NCBI RefSeq assembly: GCF_000315625.1
Contig: NW_005434661.1
Span: 311,069 to 375,068, forward strand
Source: Guillardia theta CCMP2712
Taxonomy: Eukaryota; Cryptophyceae; Pyrenomonadales; Geminigeraceae
Direction of reading: 5' to 3'
DNA length: 64,000 nt
The notes under the pieces were generated by a model. The model saw only the letters and a program-made list of their open reading frames with translations, had not been told where the DNA came from and searched no databases. The position numbers and the translations under genes were made by a program. Below are positions 33,015-43,115 of this stretch, piece by piece; the first letter of the stretch is position 1; every line of letters starts with the position of its first letter.

Positions 33015-35309
33015 ATGGCGGCAGCGGCGATCATCGCGCGACAGGCAAGTAGGAGGAAGGAGAGCGAGTTGTGAAGGGAAAGAGACATGACCGAGGAAGA
33101 AATGCTGCGGTCAGATCGAGACATGGCAGGCTGGACATCGGGCATGGGAAAAGGGATGGGATACAGCTGTGGTGGGGACGAGAGGTCATGGGGAGACGGC
33201 GTGAGAGTCAGACGAAGGAAAGAAGCAGAACATGCAGGCAGTGAGAGGAGACACGACTAGAAGGAGCAAGAGTCGGAGGGAGGAAGGGAGGAAGGGGATG
33301 AGGAAGGCTGACGTTGTCTCTCTTGTTGACAGCTGGCGGCAAGGGTGAGCAAGCCAGCCCTCAAGTCATTCAAGGGTAGTAAGAAGCATGGGCATGATGG
33401 GAGGAGCCTCAATGGAGAAAACCGCGAGTGGCAAACTGAACTCAAGTGCTTCGTGGACGGGAAACCTGTCCCTGAGAAGCTAGATGTCAAGTCCTGGGAC
33501 GCCAAAGTCACAGCGGCCTGGGTGGCGTCCTTGAATGACGGCGAGTTCGAGCAGTGGGCCGATCACTTCCTGTTTCACAGGATAGATGGGCCGCTCTTGC
33601 TGCAATTGTACTTGATGGCAAGGCACTCCTCAAGTGATCTCTAACAGTCTTTCGCAGCAACGTCCACAGACTGGAAGAGATCGGGATCAAAAGCTTCGGC
33701 GATAGGATAAAGATTTCAGACCTGATAGCACAGGTGTACAAGTTGACAATCTCATGCAATTTAAGCTCTATTCATGCTGCAATGTAGCTCAAGCGAAGAT
33801 ATTCAAAGCCGCAAACCGCGATGTTGAGGCAGCCGTCGTGGCCGGAGTGTTTTTACCTGATGTTGACATTTCAGTGGGCCAACACAAGGTCTGACAAAGA
33901 CTCGATGTTTGCGAAAAGCTCTGATGTCATTCTTCTTTCTGCTCTATCAGTGAGGGTAAGCATGGAGCTGAGATGAAGGTGACTGCACTGGTCGCGCTCT
34001 CTCTCTCTCACCAGACATGACAGGAAGAGCTGATTCAAGCAAACGGCGCCATCGCTCTCGTTTCAACTCTGACCTGGAGCATGGTGCTACTTCTGTCCTT
34101 GTTGAGCTACCTTTTTCACTTTCTTCTCCCCTCATCCCTCCGACTCGCTTTCCTCCCTTCACCTTTGCTTGTTCCATCTCCCCCTCTCCTCTGCTCTCTC
34201 TGCTTGCTTACTTTCTGTTTGCTACTCCTCTCCTACCTTGCAGGCGTGGGACCTCTTCTTCGGCTCTGCAACGCAGTGTTATTGCTCCACCACTAAACCT
34301 GATCTGTGTTACTGTTCCACCAGCTGGGATCTTGGAGGGGGGTCAGTGCCCTGCTGTCTTGTCTTAATGCTGTGGTCTGACGGTTGATCCTCCCTCTTCT
34401 CAGGCCTCTCCTCATTTTCTACTGCTTTGCTGGATTGTCGGCATTCTTGTTCATGTTCTCGACCATCTATGCAGTCCTGCAGATCATGATGGTCAGTCCT
34501 GCAAGGACCTTTGCCTCTGCTCTGTGCTCAACTGTCCTCAAGGTCTACGAAATGTCTGATGACGAAGAGCTGGAGTGTTTCCTCGACCTCGTCCCCCAGG
34601 ACTCGCTGCTTCCAGGTCCCTTGCAACCTCCTCCTCTCCCACTTGTCGCCTGCCACCTTCTCCCCCCCTAGATCGTTTCCTCTCCCTCTTCCTGCCTCAC
34701 TCCCTCCTTCACCAATCCTTCTGCTCCTACCTCCCTCCTCCCTCCCCGCCAGCTCGAATCCGCCAAGGGTTCAGAGAAATGGTGTGACGGCGAGTCTATC
34801 CTGCAGGAATTTTCCTCTTCGCAGGCATGCTCTGCTTCTCCGTCCCCGTCGGCGTCTACCTCATCTACAACGTCAACCTCGGCATCGTCCCTGGCCCACA
34901 AGGACCCGAGCGTCACACCCAGCTGGTGTTCAGGTGGCCAAGCTTCCCTCCCCTAGCTTGCTTCCCTGCCGCTCTCTGTCTCCGTCCTGTCCTCCAACTT
35001 CCTGTGCGAGCTCGATGCTCACTCACTCCCCTTGTGCAAGGGTCCTGCCTGCCGCATTCCCCTCTTCCCTCCTCCGTGCTACTCCCTCTCCTTCCTCTCG
35101 GATCATGCGTATGACGTCTCCTCGCAGCTATATCGCCGCCATTTTCTCAGCTGTCATCTCCTGCTACGGCTTCCTTTACAAGATCCCCTCCATGGTCTAC
35201 GCGGTGTATCAGGTGCGGCTTGCTCTGCTTCCTCCTCGCACGCTGACAGGAGCGCAAGGCCAAGATCATGGCAGTGGATGACGACAAGACCAACGAGTGG
35301 AGCGAGTGA
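33015..35309 (+). CDS. SAM-domain multi-pass membrane protein (paralogue 2)
   Basis: A likely first exon MAAAAIIARQ (33015-33044) splices through a GC-AG intron to LAARVSKPALKSFKG at 33333. The SAM domain reads WDAKVTAAWVASLNDGEF, HRIDGPLLLQL and HRLEEIGIKSFGDR. The membrane part has EELIQANGAIALVSTLTW, the Cys-rich loop (LFFGSATQCYC, LCYCSTSWD), GLSAFLFMFSTIYAVLQIMM, YEMSDDEELECFLDLV, GIFLFAGMLCFSVPVGVYL, YNVNLGIVPG, YIAAIFSAVISCYGFLYK and IPSMVYAVYQ. The last exon ends TNEWSE at 35307-35309. Intron positions match paralogue 1 at several sites (for example before YEMSD and EEL), which supports duplication after the introns were gained. The N-terminal 60 residues differ from paralogue 1. Confidence 0.8.
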
Positions 35310-35355
35310 ACAAACTTCATTGTCAAGGGAAAAAAGACACCGAGTGCACTGACTA

Positions 35356-35813
35356 TCAAGTCTTCTGCTTCTTCGCGGCTGGCTCTTTTGCCTCCTCCCC
35401 CTCCCCCTCCTCATCTTCCCTCCCCTCCTGCTTCTCCTCACTCTCCATCTCCATCTCTTCCTCCTCCTTGGCGGAGTTCACGTTGGCAGCCTCCACCTTC
35501 ACCTGAGGAGGAGCGCTCTTATTCACACGGATGCCCGTCAGAAGAAAGCCGCTGTGGCTGATGTCAGAGGACGATGGCACTGCCGCATGCCTGACCTGCC
35601 ACCCGACATCTGCATGAGAGGATGCGTCCTATTGGGAAGAACCTGAAGGAAGATCAGCCCATGCAGGGAAGGAGGAGAGGCAGGAGGAGAGGCAGGAGGA
35701 GAGGCAGGAGCGGAACACGACCTGATATTCTCTCATCCACGTTTCCGTGATGTGCAAATTCAACGCGAACTCATTCTGCGAGAAGAAGGACATATAGACA
35801 TTAGAACGCAAGG

Positions 35814-35867
<54 letters not shown>

Positions 35868-38137
35868 GCGGGGGAAGGGGGAGGAGTGGGTGGGGAGATG
35901 GCCTGGCACAGGAGCGGGAAGGGGACAAGGGGCAGAGGAGGGAGCAGGAGAATGGAGAAGGAGATTTTCACGAACAGGTTGATGTGAGGGAGCGGAGGCG
36001 GAAGCGGAAAAGGGTAGGAGGAGGTGAGAGAAGTGGAGAGATCAAGAGGGAAGGGAAAGAGAGGGGAGGGGGGATAGCGGAGGGGAGGAAGGGGGAGGGA
36101 AGGGGAAGGGAGGGGAGGGAAATGAAGGGGATCGGGGTGCAAGTCGGGGAGGGGACCTGGATCAAGAACTCCTCAAGCTCGAGGAGGGGCTGAGGGGTCG
36201 GGGAGTAGATGACGGAGGGGGGCGGAGGGCTGGAGGAGANNNNNNNNNNNNNNNNNNNNNNNNNNNNNNNNNNNNNNNNNNNNNNNNNNNNNNNNNNNNN
36301 NNNNNNNNNNNNNNNNNNNNNNNNNNNNNNNNNNNNNNNTCAGGGGCAAGGGGGAGGAGTCGGGGAGGAAGGGGTGGGGATGGGGGGGAAGGGGGGGGGG
36401 GGGAGTGGAAATGATCAGGGGACGGAAGGACGAAATGGGACAATGCAGGTGGCCAAGGATGGATTGACGGAAGGAAGGGGGAGGGGTGGGAGCAGGAGCA
36501 GGAGCAGCAGGAGCAGCAGGAGCAGCAGGAGCAGAAGAGGGAAGGTTGGGTCACCAGGCTGTCAAATCCTCGCTCGAGCTCCTCCTGTATCTGACCGACA
36601 CTGAGCTTGGTATGCGGGACCTCCTAGTCAGCGTCACTCCCGCTCCTCTCTATCCCGCTCGCAAGCTGGATCACCTCGTCGTTCCTGAAGCTCATCCCGG
36701 CTCGGTAGCCTCCATCCACTCGCCTCTGCCTCTTCTCCATCTCCCCCTCCTCCTCCTTCCCATCCTTGGATGCTGCCATGCAGTGCTGCAAGAGCGCGGT
36801 AGATCCGCTCGGGTCGGCAGAGGCATCCTGATCCGTCTGCCCGCTTGCACTCCCCTCCTCCCTGGCCTTCTTGCTGCTCCTCCTCTTCTCCAGCTCCAGC
36901 AGACCGCGCTGCATCCTTGCGCAGAACTTGAGCTCAGAGAGAGGAAACTGAACTATGGAAGCGATCGCGTCCTTGTCCAGATTCATCCACCTGACGGCGT
37001 CCACGGAGGGCTGGAGGCCGTTGAAGCCATGGAAGATCCTCCCGTACCCTCCCATCCGCTCCGCCACGGCCCCCAGCTGCGAGCGAGTGAGATCGCTGAA
37101 GAAGAGACGAGGGGGGACGATAAAGAGAGGAAGCGAGGGGAGTGAGCGGCGAGGAGAGGCGAGGAGGGGATGAAGGGAGGGAAAGGGCTGAGAGCAAGGA
37201 GGAGTAGAACAAGAGGGACTTAACATGTGGGCAACAGAGAAGTCAAGGGACGGATGAACGAAGGCAGGAAACATAACAAGAGAGGAAGGCAGGAAACAAA
37301 ACAAGAGAGGAAGGCAGGAAACATAACAAGAGAGGAAGGCAGAAAGGAGGAGAGAGAAGAGAAACAAGACAAGAGACAAGGCAATGGAGGAGAAAAGAAC
37401 ATCTCAACTCACCACAAGTCCACATCCCGAATCCACGACGAGAGCTCTTGACCCGGGCTGCACGTTGCTCATGGTGAGGATACGACCGAGCGTGTCCTCT
37501 CGCATGTAGTTGATCTTTCCGGCGCACTTCATGAAGTAAGCTTGGCAGAGCGTCAGGCTCGTCGGCTTGATCGTGACGAACTGCGGGGAGTGCTTGGCTG
37601 CCTTCTTCTTGAGCCATTTGGCCTGGCTGAACTCGGTCTTGTGCTTGAACGTGTCGCTGTTCTCGATGAGGCTTTTGATCACTTCCCTCCCGTTCATCCC
37701 GCTGTTCTTGAGCTCCTTGATCTGATCTGCTCCGAGCTTCTGGCTGCTCTCCTTCCCATTGGTCAGCGCGTTCTTGTCCAAGAGCACACGGTTGTCTCTG
37801 TCCTTGGAGACCTCGTTGATGCTGCTGCCCGGGTTGCCGCTGGCAAGAATCTCCTCCAGCAGCTGCTCGTGGCTGTTCTGCTCGAAGACGCAGACGGCAG
37901 ACCTCTCGCCCTTGTTGACCTCGAAGACTGTCCCGTACGGGAAACCGATAAGATCTTCGTGCCTTATGTTCGCTCTCGCTATCTTGATCTTCTCTCCCGG
38001 CCTGGGCCGTTCGACCATCAGTTCAGCGATACCGCAAGCAGGGAGGAGCAGAGACGCTACCGGAGGAAGACAAATTTCGACTCCTCGATGTGGGTGGAGG
38101 CCTTGTGATACAGTATCACCGTGTCCCCGCTCTTCAT
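35356..38137 (-). CDS. TRM6: tRNA (adenine58-N1)-methyltransferase non-catalytic subunit TRM6
   Basis: The start MKSGDTVILYHKA is at 38137. Exons give IGFPYGTVFEVNKG, LLDKNALTNGKESSQKLG, MNGREVIKSLIENSDTF, KTEFSQAKWLKKK, YFMKCAGKINYMREDTLGRI (ending about 37415), LGAVAERMGGYGRIFHG and IVQFPLSELKFC (37090-36930), NEFALNLHITETWMREYQ (about 35790-35720) and VLPNRTHPLMQM. The tail is acidic then Lys-rich (AAKKQKT) to 35356. These blocks match TRM6/Gcd10, the tRNA-binding partner of TRM61 that makes m1A58 in the nucleus. An assembly gap lies in an intron. Introns carry repeated (GCTCCT)n tracts. The 3' ends of this gene and paralogue 2 are only about 45 bp apart. Confidence 0.9.
35815..35867. repeat. 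(AGGAGC)n microsatellite in TRM6 intron
   Basis: About eight near-perfect AGGAGC hexamers. The same hexamer recurs at 36489-36538 and 38396-38463, all in or next to the TRM6 gene. Confidence 0.9.
36240..36339. other. Assembly gap (100 N)
   Basis: Exactly 100 unknown bases, probably a gap of unestimated size, in a G-rich intron of TRM6. Confidence 0.99.
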
Positions 38138-38394
38138 CACTTCCGAGGAGCTGTGAATGAACAAGCTCAGGTTGTTGACGAACAACAAGGAGGATGATAG
38201 TGAGAAGGATTGGGAATGGGAGGAGGACATGATGATGAGGATGAATATAAGGATCAGGAGAGGAGGTAGATGAAAAGTCACAGAAGGATTGGGAGAATGA
38301 TTTGAAAGAAAGCCTACGCAGGGGAGGTTGCAAGGGAAAGAAACAAAGAGTGGAGGTGGAAGAGTTGGCAAGGAAAAGTGGCAGTCATGGAAGA

Positions 38395-38395
<1 letters not shown>

Positions 38396-38463
<68 letters not shown>
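38396..38463. repeat. (AGGAGC)n microsatellite upstream of TRM6
   Basis: About eleven perfect AGGAGC hexamers between the TRM6 start (38137) and the DHHC gene. It may be in the 5' UTR or an upstream intron of TRM6. Confidence 0.9.
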
Positions 38464-38464
<1 letters not shown>

Positions 38465-38767
38465 CATTGGTGGGTCACCTCGCCATTGCACACGTGAAGT
38501 GACCACATCCCCCCTCAGTCTTTGCAACCCTCATACCGCCCACCCCACGGTGCACAAGTTCTTGGTGCCGACCTGGTCGCCGTCCATGGCAAGCACGGCA
38601 GAGTGGAGGGCAGGGCGGATGGCAGAGAGGTCGGCAGGCAGCGCGGGCTGATGGCAGAGGGAGAGCATCGAGCACAAGAGGCGAAGGACCAAGGCGAGGA
38701 CAAGGGGGGAGGGGAGGGTGAGAAGGAGGATGGAAGCCAAGACCTTGTAATATCCGCAAGCCAAGCT

Positions 38768-40039
38768 ATGCCCTCCGGCTTCCACGTGACGTCGGGGCAA
38801 GGAGCTGCTCCTCATCGCGAGCTCGACGTCCTTCCCAGGAGTGACAACACGTCACTGACTCAGGTTCGGAAGAGATCGCCGCCGACCCTAGAGAGGATAT
38901 CCGGTCAGGAGCGATATGCCGGTCCAATTTTCCTAGCTGTCACAATAGTGGTTGCGTCAGCAGTCGGGCAGTATATCATCTACACGGTCCTCCAGAGCAA
39001 CGTGCCGATCATTCTACAGGTCTTTGCTCGCTCTCTCGTTGCTTCCTCGCCTGACCTTGTCTGTAGACCATAACCAGCAGCCTGGCGTTACTGTGCCTTT
39101 TCGCCTTGACGCAGGTGGATCCCGGAGCGGTTCCTTGGAAGATGGAGGACGAAGCTCCTGTCGAGGACGGAGAAAACTCCTCGATAGTGAGAGGGAGGTG
39201 GGGGGAGGTGGACGGCTACTCATCGGGTGCCTCACAGACCCGGACGCGCGTTCAGCCCGACGGGTCAACGGTGGTGGACAAGTGGTGCTATACATGCAAG
39301 CTCTGGCGACCTCCCCGAGCAAGCCATTGCCGGATATGCAAGAGGTGAGCGAGAGACCCTCCTCCCCTTAACCTCAACCTCCTCTCGGTCCTCTCCCCCC
39401 CTCGAGCTTGCCTTAAAGATCCTTGTCGACTCAAGTGAACTTGGCTGTCCTAACTTGAGGTCAGATGCTACTATCGGTTCGATCACCATTGCCCCATCAC
39501 GGGGACTTGCATTGCTCAGGTGCACTTGTTTTCAGCTGCAGCACCTGCCGTCTCACAAAGATGCTCGAGCAGGGCACGCACATTTTCTTTGTCTCGTTCC
39601 TTGTGTTGAGCAGCTTCGCCTGCCTCGTGGGGTGTGCGTGTGGGTGCTGGAGCATCGCGAGGTAGGAAGGGAGTTTGACAAGGAAACGACAACGTGACAT
39701 GCAGACAGGCTCTTTGACAGCAACCCTGAAAAGAAGTGGCAGACATTCCTCCTGTTCCCTTACATGGTAGTCCTAGCCTGGATCGGAATATCTCTTGCGG
39801 GGTTCGGGATTTGCTTTCATTTAGCGTTGCTCATCTGCAATACGACAACCAAAGAGCATCTGACAGCACCGAACTCGTCGAGGAAAACTTCTTTTTGCAA
39901 AGGTATGAAGCTCGGCATTGATCGCTCCCCGGTCCCTCGCCTGACTTGCGTGCAAGATTGCATTGAGATCTCTTGCGTCGAGAGGCACTGGAAGTACTCC
40001 TTGGATCCGAAGCCAGTAGATCTTAGCCTGATCCCTTGA
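38768..40039 (+). CDS. DHHC-type protein S-acyltransferase
   Basis: From ATG 38768 (an in-frame Met at 38651 is possible), spans IFLAVTIVVASAVGQYIIY and SLALLCLFALTQVDPGAVP lead to the Cys-rich domain: WCYTCKLWRPPRASHC, RICKR, then exon CYYRFDHHCPITGTCIAQ (39464-39518). A 53-nt intron joins GTHIFFVSFLVLSSFACLV. The exon RLFDSNPEKKWQTF carries a fourth span and TTTKEHL, the TTxE motif. The end is KPVDLSLIP at 40039. The catalytic Asp-His-His-Cys is intact, but the usual CPW-V-x-N-C-I-G is CPITGTCIA and the following Asn is missing. The enzyme would palmitoylate membrane proteins on Golgi, ER or plasma membrane. Confidence 0.85.
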
Positions 40040-40320
40040 GCACCAACCTTCTCCTCTGCTCAAGGAAAGGATCCGTTTAGTTTTCCGTAATGGTTGATAA
40101 ATTAATCTCGCGCTCTCTTTGAACGCTACCAGCGCCTATCGGTATAGGGTGGTGGAAAGCCTCGGCCACCAGGTGGGAAGTATCCTCGACCCCTTCCCTG
40201 CAGCTCAGTCAGATGTGATCGAGGGACAAGTTACAAACTCACAAGAGGATCTCGGTTGTCATTGGGAGGGGGCGGCATTACAGGACGGGACATCTGCGGG
40301 GCGAGTCAGCACCTCCCCGT

Positions 40321-41620
40321 CAACCCCCACGACCCACAGGTTGCTGCATGCCACCCATGTGCGGAGGAGTTGGCTGCATTCCAACAAATCTTCCATCCTG
40401 CACAGTAATCGCCATCAGCGATGGCTGTCGTTGACACCAATCACAGTCGAATTTTCACCTGGAAACCACCTGGGACCTAACAGAACCGGGTCAGCCATCG
40501 CACATGTACATGAAATGAAGCAGGACGTACCGGGTGCATGGATCCTGGGGGAACATAGGGAGGGGGAGGCATGTTGGGAGGGGGAGGGTGAGCCCCAAAC
40601 GGCGGTCTCATCGGAACCTGTTCAGATCTCCATCAGGAACTTCATGATAGACCAGGAGGAACTCACCTGAGGAGCAGGTGGAGGAGGGCCAGGCATCGGC
40701 ATCTGCAGAAGTCCTACAATCAGCAAGCAGATCCATATGCCAACGGTCTCTCTGACCTTCCCTGCACCAGCGTACGGCATGCACATTCCCATTGGGTGTG
40801 CCCTTGGGTTTGGTGCCGCAGCATGTTCCATGCTCATTCCGCTAGCCATGGCGCTGCCTTGACCATGATGGGCAAGAAATTGAGCAGCTCCGGAAAGAGC
40901 TTGCGCAGCTTCTGCTAGAGCCCGTTCCTCCTGGACTTTGCTTTTAGGATTGTCACAATGATGTTTGAAGAAATCCAACCTTCTCTTTCTTTTCCATTGA
41001 CTCCTTCCTCAGCTTCTCCATCTTTAATCGCAAGGAATAGGAAAGCACGTCAGAGAGCCGATTCATCCTGTTGATATTCACCTTTTCTTCTTCCTCTTTC
41101 CTCTTCTCATCTTTGACCAGCGCTGTGAGCAAGGTCAGCACGAGCTCATCTTGTGAGTGGAGCAGTTGCCTTGTTTCAGGAGCCCGAAAAGATTGCTCTT
41201 CTCATGTTTGAGAGCCTTGAGATTCATGTCATGAACATCCTCCTCGCCTGCTCGTTTCCCTCACCTCGGACTTAGCCTTCAGTTCTGCTAGACGTGCAGC
41301 CTTGATCTCTTCTTCTTGCTCCTTACGCCGCCCTTCATCAGCAGCTCTGTTTGCCTCGTCCTCCCTCTCCTTCCTTTCACGTTCGTTCTCTTCTTCGATC
41401 TGACTTCGTGTCAGCAAGAGCCGTCTTCAATGCATACAATCAGCTTGCCTGCTCCAGCTTTTTCTTGACGATTACATCTCTGATAGCTGCGAATTTTTTC
41501 TTTGTCGTCGTTCAGAAGCATGCAATCCTCGAGGTAATACTCTTACCGCTGAGTATTTGGGCTTGAAAACTGGATACTGTAGAACAAAAAAAGGAGGACC
41601 CGATAAGGACTTTGAGGTCA
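40321..41620 (-). CDS. Coiled-coil, Pro/Met-rich protein of unknown function
   Basis: Exons read on the minus strand: YPVFKPKYSA (about 41590), AIRDVIVKKKLEQ, EEENERERKEREDEANRAAD, HDMNLKALKHEKSNLFGLL, KDEKRKEEEEKVNINRMN, VQEERALAEAAQALSGAAQF, then a Met/Pro-rich part (MSMEHAAAPNPRAHPMGM; RPPFGAHPPPPNMPPPPY) and a final exon FVGMQPTPPHMGGMQQPVG ending at 40321-40323. The N-terminal half is a strong coiled coil and the C-terminal half is low complexity. One or two junctions appear to use GC donors (after KKKLEQ). The start is not resolved; it may lie near 41620-41760. No family is recognised. Confidence 0.6.
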
Positions 41621-41755
41621 AAGATGGCAGAGGCTACCTTTCTCTTGTAAGCTCCCTTTTCTGTAAGAGCCCCTTTCTGGGAGAACCATCCCTAGGAAAG
41701 CAATCAATGACATTCTTGACCGATTCACATTCCAGGGAAGTGATCTAAATGTAGC

Positions 41756-42418
41756 ATGGATCTTGATTCACCATTACTCCCCTCCCCTCTGCGCCTCACA
41801 ACCCTCCCTGTCCCGTTCCTCTCCTCTCTCTCGCTCTCGCTCTCTCTCTCGCTCTCTCTCTCGCTCTGCTCTGCTCTCATCCTCTCCCTCCCTTCTCTTC
41901 CCCATCCTTCCCGTCTCAACTCTTCTGCTCCTCCTCTCCTCCCTCCCCTCCCTCACCTGCGCAGCAGCGTCGGTGGATCCAGGCACCACCATCTTGCCGC
42001 CCTCTTTCAAAGACCCCCACCCCTGCAGCGATTTTCAGAGGTATATGTAGAGGTGGGGTAGTACCCTCCTCCCCTCACCCCCGTTTCACGTTCTTTGCTG
42101 AACTCCCTCCCTCCCTCAGCCCCCCCCCCCCCCCTCCCCCCCCGTCCCCTCCTGACAGTCTCATCCCTGCTCGTTCTCCCACCTTCGCAACCCAGTTCTC
42201 TTCCATCTCCCGCAACTCTCCTTCCCACTGCCTCCCAGAGGCTTGCTTCATCGACAGCTTCTTCGAACCACCCTCCTCCTCCTTCCACTCTTCCACGATC
42301 TTCCCTGTTGCTCCCGCGAAATTCCTCCTCCTACTTGTCCCCTCTGTCTCCTGCCCTGGTGCTCCACGTTGTCTGTAAGTTGCCCCACCCTCCCCTTTTC
42401 CCCTTCCTTTCCTCAGAG
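41756..42418. other. Intergenic CT-rich region with G-rich GTACC words (copy B3)
   Basis: (TCTCGC)n/(TC)n simple sequence runs 41823-41875, GGTGGGGTAGTACCC words lie at 42049-42065, and a poly-C run is at 42119-42139. It is upstream of rlmH; no supported exon is seen. Confidence 0.5.
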
Positions 42419-43115
42419 ATGCAGCGGTTTTCGGTCGTGCTATTCTTGTTTGCTCTTTCGTTGCAATCCTGCGATTCGTTCACGGCCCTCGGCGTGCTAG
42501 GTGAGGGAGAGGAGGGGTCAAGAGGGCGACGGCATGTCATCATGGCCGCTGACCATCGCCTGCAGGCCTGCGCTGTGCGTTCAAGGTTCGGGTGGTGAAC
42601 TTTTCCAAGACCAAAGAGAAGTGGTCCGAGGAGGCCTGCCGGGACTTCGGCAGCAGGGTGAAGAAGTTTGGGATCGAGCTAGAAGAGGTGATAGTGAGGC
42701 CCGGCGGCTCCGAGATGATGACGAGGAGATACTGCAGGTCACTCTCAAGCCGGCCCCCGGGCCACCCAAGAGGACTGTTATCCAGCAGAGAGAAGAGGAG
42801 GGGAAGGAGCTGCTCTCCAGGGTGGATGTCGGCAGAGAGAAGCTGATAGTGCTTGACGAGCGAGGAGACATCATGACGTCGCATGAGTTCGCCGACTACC
42901 TCAAGAAATGTGCGGACGATGGCGACCGAGGGGTCACGTTCGCCATCGGGGGAGCGAACGGGCACTCGGAGGAGGTGCAGCAGACGGCAAGGAGGCAGGG
43001 GAAGATGATTTCCTTCGGGAAGATGGTGATGAACCATCAGGTCGCCCGAGTCGTGCTCTTCGAGCAGCTCTACAGAGCAATGACGATACAGCACAGCGTC
43101 CCATACCACAAGTAG
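42419..43115 (+). CDS. rlmH: Plastid-type RlmH: 23S rRNA pseudouridine-1915 N3-methyltransferase
   Basis: Exons 42419-42500, 42566-42693 and 42738-43115 join in frame; the second intron is only 44 nt. The N-terminus MQRFSVVLFLFALSLQSC is a signal peptide followed by DSFTALG, so a Phe sits just after the predicted cleavage site, as in red-lineage plastid bipartite presequences. The rest is RlmH-like: KLIVLDERGDIMTSHEFADY, FAIGGANGHSEEV, MISFGKMVMNHQVARV, LFEQLYRAMTIQHSVPYHK. The SPOUT-knot Gly-rich loop and C-terminal PYHK are conserved. It would methylate helix 69 of plastid 23S rRNA using S-adenosylmethionine. The mature length, about 160 residues, is normal for RlmH. Confidence 0.9.

Noticed and set aside
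38475-38815. Minus-strand frame with a Leu-rich hydrophobic start
   Set aside because: It overlaps the N-terminal part of the DHHC gene in antisense and could not be linked to TRM6 exons or to a family.
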